NCBI GenBank assembly: GCA_009914555.1
Contig: WNDY01000001.1
Span: forward strand, 285,494-349,493
DNA length: 64,000 nucleotides
Source of the DNA: Xylophilus sp.
GTDB lineage: Bacteria > Pseudomonadota > Gammaproteobacteria > Burkholderiales > Burkholderiaceae_C
Direction: 5' to 3'
Of the stretch, positions 45,191 to 56,202 are shown one piece after another (position 1 is the first letter of the stretch; every line of letters begins with the position of its first letter). Position numbers and translations under genes: made by a program. The notes beneath the pieces are model-generated. The model was not told where the DNA came from. It saw only the letters and a program-made list of their open reading frames with translations, and made no database searches.

Positions 45191-46309
45191 ATGCCGCGCC
45201 CCATTCTCGCCACCATCCACCCCGCCGCACTGCGCCACAACCTGGAGCGCGCGCGCCGCGCGGCACCCGACGCGCGGGTCTGGGCGGTCGTCAAGGCCAA
45301 CGCCTACGGCCATGGCATCGAGCGCGTGTTCGACGCCCTGCGCGGGGCCGACGGCTTCGCCCTGCTCGACCTGGACGAGGCCCGGCGCCTGCGCGCGCTC
45401 GACTGGCGCGGCCCTATCCTGCTGCTCGAAGGCGTGTTCGAGCCGCGCGACCTGGAACTATGCTCGCGGCTGGACCTGTGGCACACGGTGCACTGCGACC
45501 AGCAGATCGACTGGCTGGCCCGCCACAAGACCCAGGTGCCGCAGCGCGTCTTCCTCAAGCTCAACTCCGGCATGAACCGGCTCGGCTTCGCGCCGCACCG
45601 CCTGCGCAGCGCCTGGGCCCGGCTCGACGCGCTGCCGCAGGTCGGCGAGATCGGCTTCATCACCCACTTCAGCGACGCCGACGGTCCGCGCGGCACGGCC
45701 CGCCAGCTCGCCGTGTTCGACGAGGTCACGCGCGACCTGCCGGGCGAGCGCACGCTCGCCAACAGCGCCGCCACCCTGCGCCAGGGCGGCCAGCCCGCCG
45801 TGCGGGCCGACTGGGTGCGCACGGGCATCCTGCTCTACGGCTCGTCGCCCGACTTGCCCGAACGCAGCGCGGCCGACTGGGACCTGCGGCCGGCCATGAC
45901 GCTGGCCACCCGCATCATCGGCATCCAGCAGCTCGACAGCGGCGACACGGTCGGCTACGGCTCGCGCTTCACCGCCGACGGCCCGCTGCGGCTCGGCGTG
46001 GCCGCCTGCGGCTATGCCGACGGCTACCCGCGCCACTGCGGCACCGGCACGCCGGTGCTGGTCGAGGGCGTGCGCACCCGGCTGCTCGGGCGCGTCAGCA
46101 TGGACATGCTGGCCGTCGACCTCACGCCCGTGCAGGCCGCCGGCCGGCCGGCCGACGTGGGCGCCGAGGTCACGCTCTGGGGCCGGGCGCGCGACGGCGC
46201 GGTGCTCTCCATCGACGAAGTGGCCCAGGCCGCCGGCACCGTCGGCTACGAGCTGATGTGCGCCGTCGCGCCGCGCGTGCCTGTCGCGGTGGACGCGGAG
46301 CCTGCTTGA
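45191..46309 (+). CDS. alr: alanine racemase
   Basis: PLP enzyme of 372 aa making D-alanine for peptidoglycan. PLP lysine is Lys35 in [32 protein letters not shown] and [12 protein letters not shown] (with the catalytic Tyr) are intact. The ATG at 45191 matches the family start; frames further upstream are not conserved. Followed after 74 bases by the oxidoreductase-patatin gene. Confidence 0.95.
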   Translation: MPRPILATIHPAALRHNLERARRAAPDARVWAVVKANAYGHGIERVFDALRGADGFALLDLDEARRLRALDWRGPILLLEGVFEPRDLELCSRLDLWHTVHCDQQIDWLARHKTQVPQRVFLKLNSGMNRLGFAPHRLRSAWARLDALPQVGEIGFITHFSDADGPRGTARQLAVFDEVTRDLPGERTLANSAATLRQGGQPAVRADWVRTGILLYGSSPDLPERSAADWDLRPAMTLATRIIGIQQLDSGDTVGYGSRFTADGPLRLGVAACGYADGYPRHCGTGTPVLVEGVRTRLLGRVSMDMLAVDLTPVQAAGRPADVGAEVTLWGRARDGAVLSIDEVAQAAGTVGYELMCAVAPRVPVAVDAEPA

Positions 46310-46383
46310 GGGCACGTTCTAAGGCATCCCCGGTTCCCCGGCATCATGCGTCCGGGCGCATCCAGCGAAAGGAAGAACCGGCC

Positions 46384-48693
46384 ATGCCGCAGCGACAGAT
46401 CGATCACCTCATCCTGGGCGGCGGCGGGGCCGCCGCCGCCGCGGCCGCGCAGATCCGGCTCGAAGACGCCGTCTGCTCGGTCACCATCCTCTCGGCCGAC
46501 AGCTGCGCGCCGTATTACCGGCCGGCGCTGTCCAAGCGGTTCCTGCAGGGCCAGGCCACGCGGGATCAGATCCTGCTGCACCCTGCCAGCTTCTATGCGG
46601 AGCAGGACATCGAACTCGTCCTCGGCGAGGAAGCGGTGGCGGTGGACGTGGCCGGGCGGATCGTCACCACCGCCAGCGGCCGGCAGTACCACTACGGGCA
46701 CCTGCTGATCGCCACCGGCGCGGGCGGCGTCGGGCTCGGCGCCCCGGGCCACCGGCTCGCCGGCATCCACCACCTGCGCGGCATCGCCGAAGGCGAGGCC
46801 GTGCGGCGCGACATCGCCGCGGGCGCCCGGCAGGCCGTCGTGCTGGGCGCGAGCTTCCTGGGCATGGAAGTCGCCATGACGCTGATCGGGCTGGGGCTCC
46901 AGGTCACCATCATCGAGCAGCGCGACCGGATGCTGCCGCACCTGGAGTCCGGCCGCGTCTCGGCCTACTTTCGGCGGCATGCCGAGGAACTGGGCGCCAC
47001 CGTGCTGCTCGGCGAGACCATTGCCGCCGTCCACGGCAGCGGCCATATCCGCGAGGTCGAGACCCGCTCCGGCAGGCGCCTGCCCTGCGACCTGCTGATG
47101 GTCAGCATCGGCGTGGCGCCGGCCACCGGCTTCCTCGACGGCAGCGGCATCGCGCTGGCCGACGGGCTCGTCATCGTCGACGACCAGCTGCGCACCAGCG
47201 TGCCCAGCGTCTTCGCGGCCGGCGACGTCACCAGCCTCATGGACCCGGTGTTCGGCCGCCGCCGGCACATCGAGCACTGGGACAACGCGGTCAAGCAGGG
47301 CCGGCTCGCGGCGCTCAACATGCTCGGCCGCCGCCGCCGCTACGACGAGGTGTCGTACTTCTTCTGCGACATCGGCGACATCAGCTTCAGCATGCTCGGC
47401 GCGCCGGAGGAGGCCGACGAGCGCATCGCGCGCGGCACGCTGGCCTCCCGGTCCTTCGCGCTCATCTATCTCAAGGACGACGTGCCCCGCGCGCTGCTGT
47501 CCGTCGGCCGCCCCGCGGAGGAAACGCGCAGCATCGAAGGGCTGATCCGCTACCGCGTCAACCTGCATGCCGACAAGGCCCGGCTGCACGACCCGGCCTT
47601 CGCGCTCGGCAGGATATCCACCCAGACGGTGCTGATCCTCCAGGGCGGCGGCGCCATGGGCGCTTTCGAATGCGGCGTGGTCAAGGCGCTGGAGGAGGAG
47701 GGCGTCTTCCCCGACATCGTCGCCGGCATCTCCATCGGCGCACTCAACGGGGCCATCGTCGCCGGCAACCCGCGCCATGCCACCGAGGCGCTGGAGTCGT
47801 TCTGGTCCGAGCTGGCGGTCGCCTCCCCGGCGCTGCTGGGCGCCGAGGCGGCCCGCGCGGTGACGTCCGCGCAGATCGTGGCCTGCGGCATCCCCAGCTT
47901 CTTCCGTCCGCGCTGGTTTCCCTCGCTCGAATCCACGTTCACCCCGCCGACGAGCTGGACCAGCTTCTACGACGTGGCGCCCATGCGCCGGCTGATCGCG
48001 CGCTACGTCGACTTCTCCAGGCTCAAGTCCAGCCCCGTGCGGCTGCTCGTTGGCGCCGTGAACGTCGCCTCGGGCGAGCTGGAGGTGTTCGACAGCTACG
48101 TGGACGACCTCACCCCCGACCACGTGCTGGCCAGCGGCAGCCTGCCGCCGGGCTTCCCGTGGACCGAGATCGACGGCCAGGCCTACTGGGACGGCGGCAT
48201 CGTCAGCAATTCGCCGCTGGACCTGGTGATCGACCGCTGCGGGCCCGACGGCAAGCGCGTCTACATCGTGGACCTGTTCGCCGGCCAGCGGCCCCTGCCC
48301 ACCAACATGGTCGAGGTGATGACCCGGCGCGACGAGATCGTCTATTCCGAACGGGTGCGCAGCGACCTGCGCTTCCGGCAGCTGACCGAGGCCTACCGCG
48401 ACCTCGTGGACAACATCCTGAGCCAGGTCGATCCACAGATCCAGGCCAAGATCCGGCAGCGCCCGCTCTATATCCAGCTGATGGGCGACGGCGCGGCGAT
48501 GTCCATCACGCGCTTCGTCCGCCAGGGCAGCGAGGGGGAATCGTCCTCGCGCGACTACGATTTTTCCGACGTGGCGGTCCGCGCGAACCAGCGGCAGGGC
48601 TATGCGCTGGTGAAGGATACGCTCGGCAAGGCCGCGGCGGCTGCGCCGCCACCCGCCACCGTGGACACCGTGCGGCGCAGGCACCGGAGCTGA
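46384..48693 (+). CDS. FAD-dependent oxidoreductase fused to a patatin-like phospholipase
   Basis: Single frame of 769 aa joining two enzymes. Residues 1 to about 400 form a pyridine-nucleotide-disulfide-type reductase (LILGGGGAAAAAA at 9-21 for FAD; VVLGASFLGMEVA at 152-164 for NAD(P)H; VPSVFAAGDV near 273-282), resembling rubredoxin/ferredoxin reductases. Residues about 415-740 form a patatin lipase: oxyanion GGGAMG 421-426, nucleophile Ser450 in GISIG, catalytic Asp603 in DGG, and a DUF3734-like tail. All patatin catalytic residues are present. No stop or shift lies at the junction. The combination suggests membrane-lipid hydrolysis tied to redox state; function unknown. Confidence 0.88.
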   Translation: MPQRQIDHLILGGGGAAAAAAAQIRLEDAVCSVTILSADSCAPYYRPALSKRFLQGQATRDQILLHPASFYAEQDIELVLGEEAVAVDVAGRIVTTASGRQYHYGHLLIATGAGGVGLGAPGHRLAGIHHLRGIAEGEAVRRDIAAGARQAVVLGASFLGMEVAMTLIGLGLQVTIIEQRDRMLPHLESGRVSAYFRRHAEELGATVLLGETIAAVHGSGHIREVETRSGRRLPCDLLMVSIGVAPATGFLDGSGIALADGLVIVDDQLRTSVPSVFAAGDVTSLMDPVFGRRRHIEHWDNAVKQGRLAALNMLGRRRRYDEVSYFFCDIGDISFSMLGAPEEADERIARGTLASRSFALIYLKDDVPRALLSVGRPAEETRSIEGLIRYRVNLHADKARLHDPAFALGRISTQTVLILQGGGAMGAFECGVVKALEEEGVFPDIVAGISIGALNGAIVAGNPRHATEALESFWSELAVASPALLGAEAARAVTSAQIVACGIPSFFRPRWFPSLESTFTPPTSWTSFYDVAPMRRLIARYVDFSRLKSSPVRLLVGAVNVASGELEVFDSYVDDLTPDHVLASGSLPPGFPWTEIDGQAYWDGGIVSNSPLDLVIDRCGPDGKRVYIVDLFAGQRPLPTNMVEVMTRRDEIVYSERVRSDLRFRQLTEAYRDLVDNILSQVDPQIQAKIRQRPLYIQLMGDGAAMSITRFVRQGSEGESSSRDYDFSDVAVRANQRQGYALVKDTLGKAAAAAPPPATVDTVRRRHRS

Positions 48694-48779
48694 GCTGACG
48701 CGGCGGCCTCTCGCCAGGGGCATTGCCGCCCTGCTTGTCTTCGAACCATCGATTCCAGCCAACCAACCCTTCATCCACC

Positions 48780-49247
48780 ATGCGCAACCAGTCCACCTGG
48801 CGCAGCGTGCGGCTGGCCCAGTCGCGGCTGGAGCAGATCCTGCACCGCCGCCACAGCCTGCGCCTGCACGGCCTGGTCATCGGCGCCGTCACCCTCGGCG
48901 GCATGCTCGCCGCCTCGGCCGTGCAGCGGGCGCTGGGCGTGGAAACGCTCGCGCTGCGCTGGTGGGCCGGCCGGCTCGTCGATGACGACAGGGACGACAG
49001 CGCCGATGCCACGGATGCGCTCGACCTGCTGGACTTAGTGCCTACGGGTGGCAGCCGCAGCGGGGAAGGCCGCAGTGCCGCTCCACCCATTCGCACCGGC
49101 GGTGGCGGCGACTTCGCCGGCGGCGGTGCCACCGCCGATTTCGGTGGGGCCGATGCCGCCGCCGACAGCAGCATCGCCGACGCCCTCCCTGGGCAGCGCC
49201 GCCTCCCGTGCGGTCGACGCGGACGAAGCCTCGGTCGTGCGCGATGA
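48780..49247 (+). CDS. hypothetical protein with one membrane segment and Gly-rich tail
   Basis: Protein of 155 aa starting MRNQSTWRSVRLAQSRLEQI, with a hydrophobic segment (LVIGAVTLGGMLAASAV) at about residues 33-50, an acidic stretch (DDDRDDSADATDALD) and a Gly-rich region (GGGGDFAGGGATADFGG). The last 20 residues become Arg-rich, so the true C-terminus may have been lost by a frameshift into the decayed toxin region that follows. Unknown function. Confidence 0.55.
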   Translation: MRNQSTWRSVRLAQSRLEQILHRRHSLRLHGLVIGAVTLGGMLAASAVQRALGVETLALRWWAGRLVDDDRDDSADATDALDLLDLVPTGGSRSGEGRSAAPPIRTGGGGDFAGGGATADFGGADAAADSSIADALPGQRRLPCGRRGRSLGRAR

Positions 49248-49327
49248 ATGTACGGGGTGGCCGCGGACCCGGCTCAGCCTGCAGCGAATGCCAAGTTGCG
49301 TGATGGTCAGGGCATGCCCGTCGATGA

Positions 49328-49620
49328 CAGCAGGGCGTTCTCCACTTCGCGCCCTTCCAATGCGCGGACACCGAGGCCTTGTTTGCCATTGGCAAGAGCC
49401 GCGGTTCGCCAACATCAAGACGGTTGCCGAACGCAAGCTGACCCAACTGCATGCAGCTACGACGATCGAGTTTCTACGTGCTCCGCCGGGCAATCGGCTG
49501 GAGGCGTTGTCGGGCGACCGGGCGGGGCAGCACAGCATTCGCATCAACGACCAGTGGCGCATCTGCTTCCTCTGGACGGTGCAAGGGCCGGCGAATGTGG
49601 AGATCGTGGACTACCACTGA
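49328..49620 (+). pseudogene. higB: frameshifted HigB/RelE-type toxin
   Basis: The C-terminal two thirds are intact (RFANIKTVAERKLTQLHAAT, then GNRLEALSGDRAG, SIRINDQWRICFLW, ending VEIVDYH). The expected N-terminus FQCADTEALFAIGKSR lies in another frame; the two meet at about 49402, where one base seems to be missing. No start codon follows the in-frame stop at 49325-49327 in the N-terminal frame. The toxin is therefore probably inactive. The antitoxin gene follows after 26 bases. Confidence 0.7.
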
Positions 49621-49646
49621 CTGACTGATCGAAAGGAGCCACCAAC

Positions 49647-49955
49647 ATGACCCAGAACGGAATGCGGCCGGTGCATCCCGGCGAGGTGCTGCAAGAGGAC
49701 TACATGAAGCCGTGGGGCCTCAGCTCCAACGCGCTGGCCAAGCTGCTGCATGTGCCGGCATCGCGGGTGAACGACATCGTGCTCGGCCGCCGTGGCGTCA
49801 CAGCGGACACGGCGCTGCGCCTGACACGCTGCTTCGGCGGCGATGCGCAGTCGTGGCTGAACCTGCAAAGCATGTATGACCTGCGGGTGGCCGAGATTGC
49901 CAACGGCAGCGCGATCGCCAGCGAAGTGGAGCCGCTGGAAGCGGCGCATGCGTGA
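49647..49955 (+). CDS. higA: HigA-type antitoxin (XRE-family HTH)
   Basis: Antitoxin and autorepressor of 102 aa. HPGEVLQEDYMKPWGLSSNA and LAKLLHVPASRVNDIVLGRR form the helix-turn-helix; ITADTALRL-type helix and FGGDAQSWLNLQSMYDL are characteristic of HigA. A good Shine-Dalgarno (AAGGAG) precedes the ATG. It is complete although the toxin before it appears broken. Confidence 0.92.
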   Translation: MTQNGMRPVHPGEVLQEDYMKPWGLSSNALAKLLHVPASRVNDIVLGRRGVTADTALRLTRCFGGDAQSWLNLQSMYDLRVAEIANGSAIASEVEPLEAAHA

Positions 49956-49981
49956 TCGGCATCGGAGCGGCCGTTCTCTTT

Positions 49982-51535
49982 CTATGAGCCGGCGGCGCGG
50001 GTGACAGACTCTTTCAGTGCGCGCTTCACCACCTTCCCCGTCGCATTCTTCGGCAGCTCCTGCACGAACACATACCGCTTCGGCCGCTTGAACCGCGCGA
50101 TCCGTTCCAGGCAGACGGCATCCAGCGCCGCCTCATCCACTTCCGCAATCCCCGGCCGCCGCACCACCACGGCGACCACGGCCTCGCCCCATTCCCGGTC
50201 CGGCGTGCCGACCACCGCGACCTCGGCCACGCCGGGGTGCGCGAGCAGGGCGTCTTCCACTTCGCGCGGATAGATGTTGCTGCCGCCGCTGATGATCACG
50301 TCCTTGCTGCGGTCCTTCAAATGCAGCAGGCCGCGCGCGTCGATCACACCGATGTCGCCGGTGCGCAGCCAGCCGCCGGTCAGGGCCTGGGCGCTGGCGC
50401 CGGGGTTGTTCCAGTAGCCGCGCATGACCGTGGGGCTGCGCACCAGCACTTCGCCGGGCGTGCCGGGCGGCGCGGGTTCGCCGTCGCCGGCCTGGATCGC
50501 AAGTGTCACGGTGGTCTGGGGCCAGCCGGCCGAGGCGAGCAGGTCGTCGTCGCCTTCGGCCACGGCGCGCGCCAGGGGTTCGGCGCGCAGGGCGGTGATG
50601 GTCATGGGCGATTCGCCCTGGCCGTACATCAGGGCGACGCGCGGGCCAATGGTGGCGACGGCGGCCTTGATGTCTTCCCCATAGAACGGCGCGCCGCCCG
50701 CGAAGATGCAGCGCAGGCCGGGCAGGGCGGCGGTTTCGGAGTGCGCTTTCAAATAGGTGACCAGCCGGTTGATGATGGTGGGTGCGGCGAACAGGCTGGC
50801 GCGGTGCCAGTGGCTGGCGAGCGCGGCCAGCTCGGCCTCGTCGAATCCGCCGCTGACCGGCACGATCTGCAGGGCGCCGCGCATCCAGTACGGAATGCCG
50901 TAGAGCCCGCTGCCGTGCGACAGCGGCGCGGCGTGGACGATGGCGTCGGTCGCGTCGATGGCCAGCAGGTCGGCCTGGAAGTTGAGCGCCATCGCGACCA
51001 GGTTGGCATGCGTGAGCATGACGCCCTTGGGCCGGCCGGTGGTGCCGCTGGTATAGAACAGCCAGGCCAGGTCGTCGCCTTGGCCCTCTGCACTGGCGTC
51101 GGGCGCGGCCGACTCGCCCTGGGCGGCCTGCTGCCACTCGGCGCCCAGCACGTCCACCAGCTGCACGGCGGGCCGCGCCTCGGCGGTGGCAGCCAGCGCG
51201 GCGGCCTGCTCGCCGAGCGACAGAGCCAGCCGGGCGCCGGCGTCGTCGAGCACGTGGCCGATCTCGTCGGCATGCAGGCGGGCGTTGACGGGCACGGCGC
51301 ACAGCTCGGCATGCCAGATCGCGAGCATGGCCTCGGCATAGGCCGGGTGGTTCTTCATGGCCAGCGCCACGCGGTCGCCCGGGTGCAGGCGCAGGTCCTC
51401 GCGCAGCCAGCGGGCGAGGGCGCGCACGCGGCGGTCGAGGGCTTCGTAGCTCAGGGCGGGGGCGGTGCCTTCGGCAAGGGCGGGGCGGCTGCCGTGCATG
51501 CGTACGGTGCGCTGGAAGAGGTGGCTGAGGTGCAT
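49982..51535 (-). CDS. acyl-CoA synthetase (AMP-binding, long/medium-chain fatty acid type)
   Basis: ANL-superfamily ligase of 517 aa that activates a carboxylic acid to its CoA ester. The AMP-binding P-loop is FYTSGTTGRPKGVMLTHAN near residues 167-185; YGQGESPMTI, GWLRTGDIGVIDARGLLHL and the C-terminal PKNATGKVVKRAL with the catalytic Lys are intact. Substrate not determinable. Stands alone between two toxin-antitoxin loci. Confidence 0.92.
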   Translation of the reverse strand: MHLSHLFQRTVRMHGSRPALAEGTAPALSYEALDRRVRALARWLREDLRLHPGDRVALAMKNHPAYAEAMLAIWHAELCAVPVNARLHADEIGHVLDDAGARLALSLGEQAAALAATAEARPAVQLVDVLGAEWQQAAQGESAAPDASAEGQGDDLAWLFYTSGTTGRPKGVMLTHANLVAMALNFQADLLAIDATDAIVHAAPLSHGSGLYGIPYWMRGALQIVPVSGGFDEAELAALASHWHRASLFAAPTIINRLVTYLKAHSETAALPGLRCIFAGGAPFYGEDIKAAVATIGPRVALMYGQGESPMTITALRAEPLARAVAEGDDDLLASAGWPQTTVTLAIQAGDGEPAPPGTPGEVLVRSPTVMRGYWNNPGASAQALTGGWLRTGDIGVIDARGLLHLKDRSKDVIISGGSNIYPREVEDALLAHPGVAEVAVVGTPDREWGEAVVAVVVRRPGIAEVDEAALDAVCLERIARFKRPKRYVFVQELPKNATGKVVKRALKESVTRAAGS

Positions 51536-51602
51536 GCAGGGGGGCGTCTCCTTGCCTGCAATTCTTTGGCGCGCGCCGCTTGGCGCGGCAGAGGGTTCGA
51601 CC

Positions 51603-52046
51603 CTATTCGAGCTGCGACAGGTGCTCGCGCGCCGCCGCGGCCAGGCGGTCGTCGAAGGTGGCGAGCGGGCAGCGCAGGTCGGCGGCCAGCCAGAGGTAGG
51701 CGGCGTCGTAGGCGGACAGCTGGTAACGCTGGGCCAGTTCGATCACGGACGGCGGGTCCGTGGGATGCAGCTCGATGTCCAGCCTCGCGACTTCAGCCAG
51801 CCCGGCCGCGGCATGGGCCTCGCCGCGACGCAGCTTCTGGAGGGTGACGCTGGCGATCTCGTTCATCAGCAGATGCGGCGCATGCAGGGTGTGCCCGGCG
51901 ATGCGCAGCCGGGCCTGATCTTCCCAGTGCTCGCGGAACACCATGCCGGCGATGGCGCTGCAATCCACCACGAGCGGCGGACGGGCGAGGTACGGCGCAG
52001 GCGGCTCGGCCACCTGCAGCACGGGCGCGCGGGCCGGGTGGCTCAC
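51603..52046 (-). CDS. PIN-domain toxin (VapC/FitB type)
   Basis: Ribonuclease toxin of 147 aa. The four acidic PIN residues are in LVVDCSAIAG, LMNEIASV, LSAYDAAYLW and PLATFDDRL. GTG start overlaps the antitoxin stop (GTGA), coupling their translation. The first 25 residues before LVVDCS are Pro-rich and less conserved. Confidence 0.88.
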   Translation of the reverse strand: MSHPARAPVLQVAEPPAPYLARPPLVVDCSAIAGMVFREHWEDQARLRIAGHTLHAPHLLMNEIASVTLQKLRRGEAHAAAGLAEVARLDIELHPTDPPSVIELAQRYQLSAYDAAYLWLAADLRCPLATFDDRLAAAAREHLSQLE

Positions 52047-52402
52047 CGGCTGTCCCGGTCCTGCCGAATGATGTCGATGCTCGACAGCTGGTTGGGGATG
52101 GGATCGGGATATTTTTCGCGCAACGACGCGATGACCTCCTCCACCGTCTTCCAGCCCTGCCGCACGATGGGCCAGCCGCGCGCGTCGTAGCCGACGATGC
52201 GCGGGCGTCCGAGCTGCCGCTGCTGATGCTGTTGTGCCTCCACGCCGGCTTCGGCACCGGGCACGGCGGCATCCTGCTGCCGCACCGCCTGCTCGACGAT
52301 GGCCATCAGCTCGCCCTGCAGAGAGCGGTGGTTGCGCGCGGCCCGGCGGCGCAGGGCCTCGGCCCAGTCTTCGGGCACGTCCTTGATCGACAGGTTGGGC
52401 AT
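52043..52402 (-). CDS. FitA-like ribbon-helix-helix antitoxin
   Basis: Antitoxin of 119 aa. The N-terminal ribbon-helix-helix (MPNLSIKDVPEDWAEALRR then SLQGELMAIVEQAV) binds DNA; the C-terminal part (about 70-119) would wrap the toxin. Longer than the usual about 80 aa, with a Gln-rich linker (AQQHQQRQLG). Directly upstream of and overlapping the PIN toxin gene. Confidence 0.85.
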   Translation of the reverse strand: MPNLSIKDVPEDWAEALRRRAARNHRSLQGELMAIVEQAVRQQDAAVPGAEAGVEAQQHQQRQLGRPRIVGYDARGWPIVRQGWKTVEEVIASLREKYPDPIPNQLSSIDIIRQDRDSR

Positions 52403-52458
52403 GGTGGCTGTGGCAGGTTTCGCAATGGAGCCATTCTGGAACCGGTCCGCCGCCGCTG

Positions 52459-53439
52459 TCAATACAGTCCGAGCCCCCGTGCCTTGAGCCGGGCCAGACC
52501 CAGCAGCGCATCGGTGAATGGCGTGGCGACACCCACGCGCTGGCCGATCTCGCGCACCGCGGCGACGAGCGCGTCCAGTTCGACCGGGCGGCCGGCTTCC
52601 ACGTCCTGCAGCATCGACGTCTTGACGGCGCCCAGGCGGCGGGTGACGGCATGGCGGTCCTCCGGCCGCTCGGCGATGGGCACGCCGATGCGCTCCCCGA
52701 CCGCCCTGGCCTCCAGCATCACGGCGGTGACCAGGCCGCGCACCAAATCGTCGTCGAGGATGCGGTCCATCGTCACACCGGTCAGCGCGCTGATGGGGTT
52801 CATCGTCATGTTGCCCCAGAGCTTGTACCAGGCGTCCTTCTGAATCTGTGACGACACGGGCGCTTCGAGCCCGGCCTGCGTCAGCACGGCCGAGATCGCA
52901 AGCACGCGCTCACTTTCGCCGCCCGCCGGCTCGCCGACGATGACCTTGCGGCCCTGCACGTGGCGGATGCGCCCCGGCCCGTCGATCGCGCAGGCCGCGT
53001 GCACCACGCCGCCGACCACGTGCCGCACCGGGATGGACAGCGCGATGGCGCCGCCCGGGTCCACCGAATCGAGCGCCGCGCCGGCCAGCGGCCCGCCAAA
53101 GCCTCCGCTGAGGAAGAACCACCACGGCACGCCGTTCATCGCCGTGAGCACCACTGTCCGCGGCCCGAGGAGCGGCGCGATGCGCGCGGCCACGGCCGGC
53201 AGGGCCGGCGCCTTGACGGCGATGATGACCAGGTCCTGCACGCCGAGCGCGGCCGGGTCCTCGTGGGCCTGCACGGCGGCCTGCACGTCGCCATCGGGGC
53301 TGGCGAGCTGCAGGCCGTGCCGCCGCAGCGCCTCCAGCGTCGCGCCGCGCGCGACCGCGCTCACCGCGTGGCCGGCCTGCGCCAGCCGCGCACCGATCCA
53401 GCCACCGATGGCGCCGGCGCCGTAGATGCAGACTTTCAT
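52459..53439 (-). CDS. 2-dehydropantoate 2-reductase family protein
   Basis: NADPH-dependent reductase of 326 aa. Rossmann loop MKVCIYGAGAIGGWIGARLA at the N-terminus, VIIAVKAPALP, TAMNGVPWW, and KLWGNMTMNPISALTG with the catalytic Lys/Asn. PanE makes pantoate for coenzyme A, but Burkholderiales carry several paralogues and the NGVPWWF variant is typical of those of unknown substrate. Follows a Bug receptor gene on the same strand with an ATACCCC element between. Confidence 0.88.
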   Translation of the reverse strand: MKVCIYGAGAIGGWIGARLAQAGHAVSAVARGATLEALRRHGLQLASPDGDVQAAVQAHEDPAALGVQDLVIIAVKAPALPAVAARIAPLLGPRTVVLTAMNGVPWWFFLSGGFGGPLAGAALDSVDPGGAIALSIPVRHVVGGVVHAACAIDGPGRIRHVQGRKVIVGEPAGGESERVLAISAVLTQAGLEAPVSSQIQKDAWYKLWGNMTMNPISALTGVTMDRILDDDLVRGLVTAVMLEARAVGERIGVPIAERPEDRHAVTRRLGAVKTSMLQDVEAGRPVELDALVAAVREIGQRVGVATPFTDALLGLARLKARGLGLY

Positions 53440-53452
53440 GCGAACAGGTCCA

Positions 53453-53513
53453 GGGGGTATGGGGCTGTAGCGCACGTATTGCGCGCGTTACAGCGCAGTG
53501 ATGCCGGGGGTAT
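53453..53513. repeat. ATACCCC/hairpin intergenic element, copy 8
   Basis: GGGGGTAT at 53453-53460 and again at 53506-53513, a direct repeat, flank a hairpin GCTGTA 53464-53469 with TACAGC 53489-53494, with further GCGC pairing inside. It fills the 78-bp gap between the Bug gene's stop and the reductase start. Confidence 0.7.
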
Positions 53514-53517
53514 CCGA

Positions 53518-54507
53518 TCAGCCCTCGGCCGTGAAGCCGATCGACTTGACCAGTGGCCCCCAGCGCTCGGTGTCGGCCTTGAGCATCGCGGCCAGCTCGC
53601 CCGGGCTGGTGGCCAGCGGATCGAGTCCGCCGGCGGCCAGGCCGTCGATCACTGCCTTGTTGGCGACGGCACTGCGGATGGTGGCGTTGAGGCGCTGCAC
53701 CGTCGCCGCAGGCGCCCTGGCCGGCAGGAAGAAGCCGTACCACTCGCTGAAGACCAGGTCCTTCAAACCCTGCTCGGTGTAGGTCGGCACGTGGGGCGTG
53801 AAGCGGCTGCGCCTGGCGCCCGAGGTGCCCAGCAGGCGGATCTTGCCGGCCGCGGCGAACTGCAGGAACTCGCCCACCGGGCCCGAGACGGCCGGGATCT
53901 GCCCCCCCACCATGTCGAGGATGGCCGGCTGCGAGCCGCGGAAGGCCACGTGCGTCAGCTCCACGCCGGCGGTGCGGCCGAGCAGCACGCCGATGAAGTG
54001 CGGCGCCGAGCCGGCGGCAGGCGAGCCGAAGCTGGCCTGGGCCGGGTTGGCCTTGGCCCAGGCCAGGTAGTCGGGCACGGTCTTCACGCTGGCCGGCACC
54101 AGCGGGCCGACGGCGAAGCCATAGTCGAAGATGGCGCCGGTCGACACCGGCGTGAGGTCGGCCACCGGGTCGTACGGCAGCTTCCTGTAGGTGTGGGGGT
54201 AGATGCCCAGCATCGACATCGGCGTGACGAGGATGTTGGTGCCGTCGGCCGGCGCCTCCTTTACGGCGGTGATGGCGATCTGCCCGCCGGCGCCGGTGCG
54301 GTTCTCGACGTACGCGGCCTTGGCGAAGCCCGGGTGCAGCTTCTCGGCGATGCGGCGGCCCACCACGTCGGCCGTGCCGCCGGCGGCGAAGCCGACGATG
54401 ACCTTGGTGCTGTCGATGGCGGCGGGCTGCTGGGCCCAGGCGAAGGCGGCCGGGCCCAGGGCGGCGAGGGCGCCGGCTTGAAGCAGGTGGCGGCGGGACG
54501 TTGGCAT
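53518..54507 (-). CDS. Bug-family tripartite tricarboxylate transporter receptor
   Basis: Periplasmic receptor of 329 aa. Leader TSRRHLLQAGALAAL with twin arginine ends at AWAQQ. The mature start STKVIVGFAAGGTADVVGRR lacks the usual YPxKPI but keeps the fold, with VENRTGAGGQIAITAVKEA. Fourth Bug gene in the window; divergent from radA. No membrane subunits nearby. Confidence 0.9.
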   Translation of the reverse strand: MPTSRRHLLQAGALAALGPAAFAWAQQPAAIDSTKVIVGFAAGGTADVVGRRIAEKLHPGFAKAAYVENRTGAGGQIAITAVKEAPADGTNILVTPMSMLGIYPHTYRKLPYDPVADLTPVSTGAIFDYGFAVGPLVPASVKTVPDYLAWAKANPAQASFGSPAAGSAPHFIGVLLGRTAGVELTHVAFRGSQPAILDMVGGQIPAVSGPVGEFLQFAAAGKIRLLGTSGARRSRFTPHVPTYTEQGLKDLVFSEWYGFFLPARAPAATVQRLNATIRSAVANKAVIDGLAAGGLDPLATSPGELAAMLKADTERWGPLVKSIGFTAEG

Positions 54508-54630
54508 GGCGGTATCTCCTTGGGGGCCTTTGTGTGTGCGCGCGGGCGGGCGGAAAAGGCGCCAAGTATCGCCGCGCCGCCGACGGCCCGCATCGGGACG
54601 AGCCATGCCATCGGGTAGGCTTGCCGTCTC

Positions 54631-56016
<1,386 letters not shown>

Positions 56017-56202
56017 GCGTTGCGGGCGCGATACGGTTCGATGTCGGGAACCGTTCGCGCTCGTTACACTCGGGCCGATTGCTCTGACGGATTCGCCAGC
56101 CAGCGCGGCATGCCTGCCGCCCGCCAGCCACACCGCAGATGCTGTCGCCGCCGCCCGCCGGGCCGGCGGTACCCCGTCGCCTGTCGCCGCTGAGCGTTTT
56201 CC

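Noticed and set aside
49048..49327. N-terminal extension of the HigB-like frame
   Set aside because: Pro/Ala-rich and unrelated to HigB; the true toxin N-terminus is visible in a neighbouring frame, so this is read-in after a frameshift.
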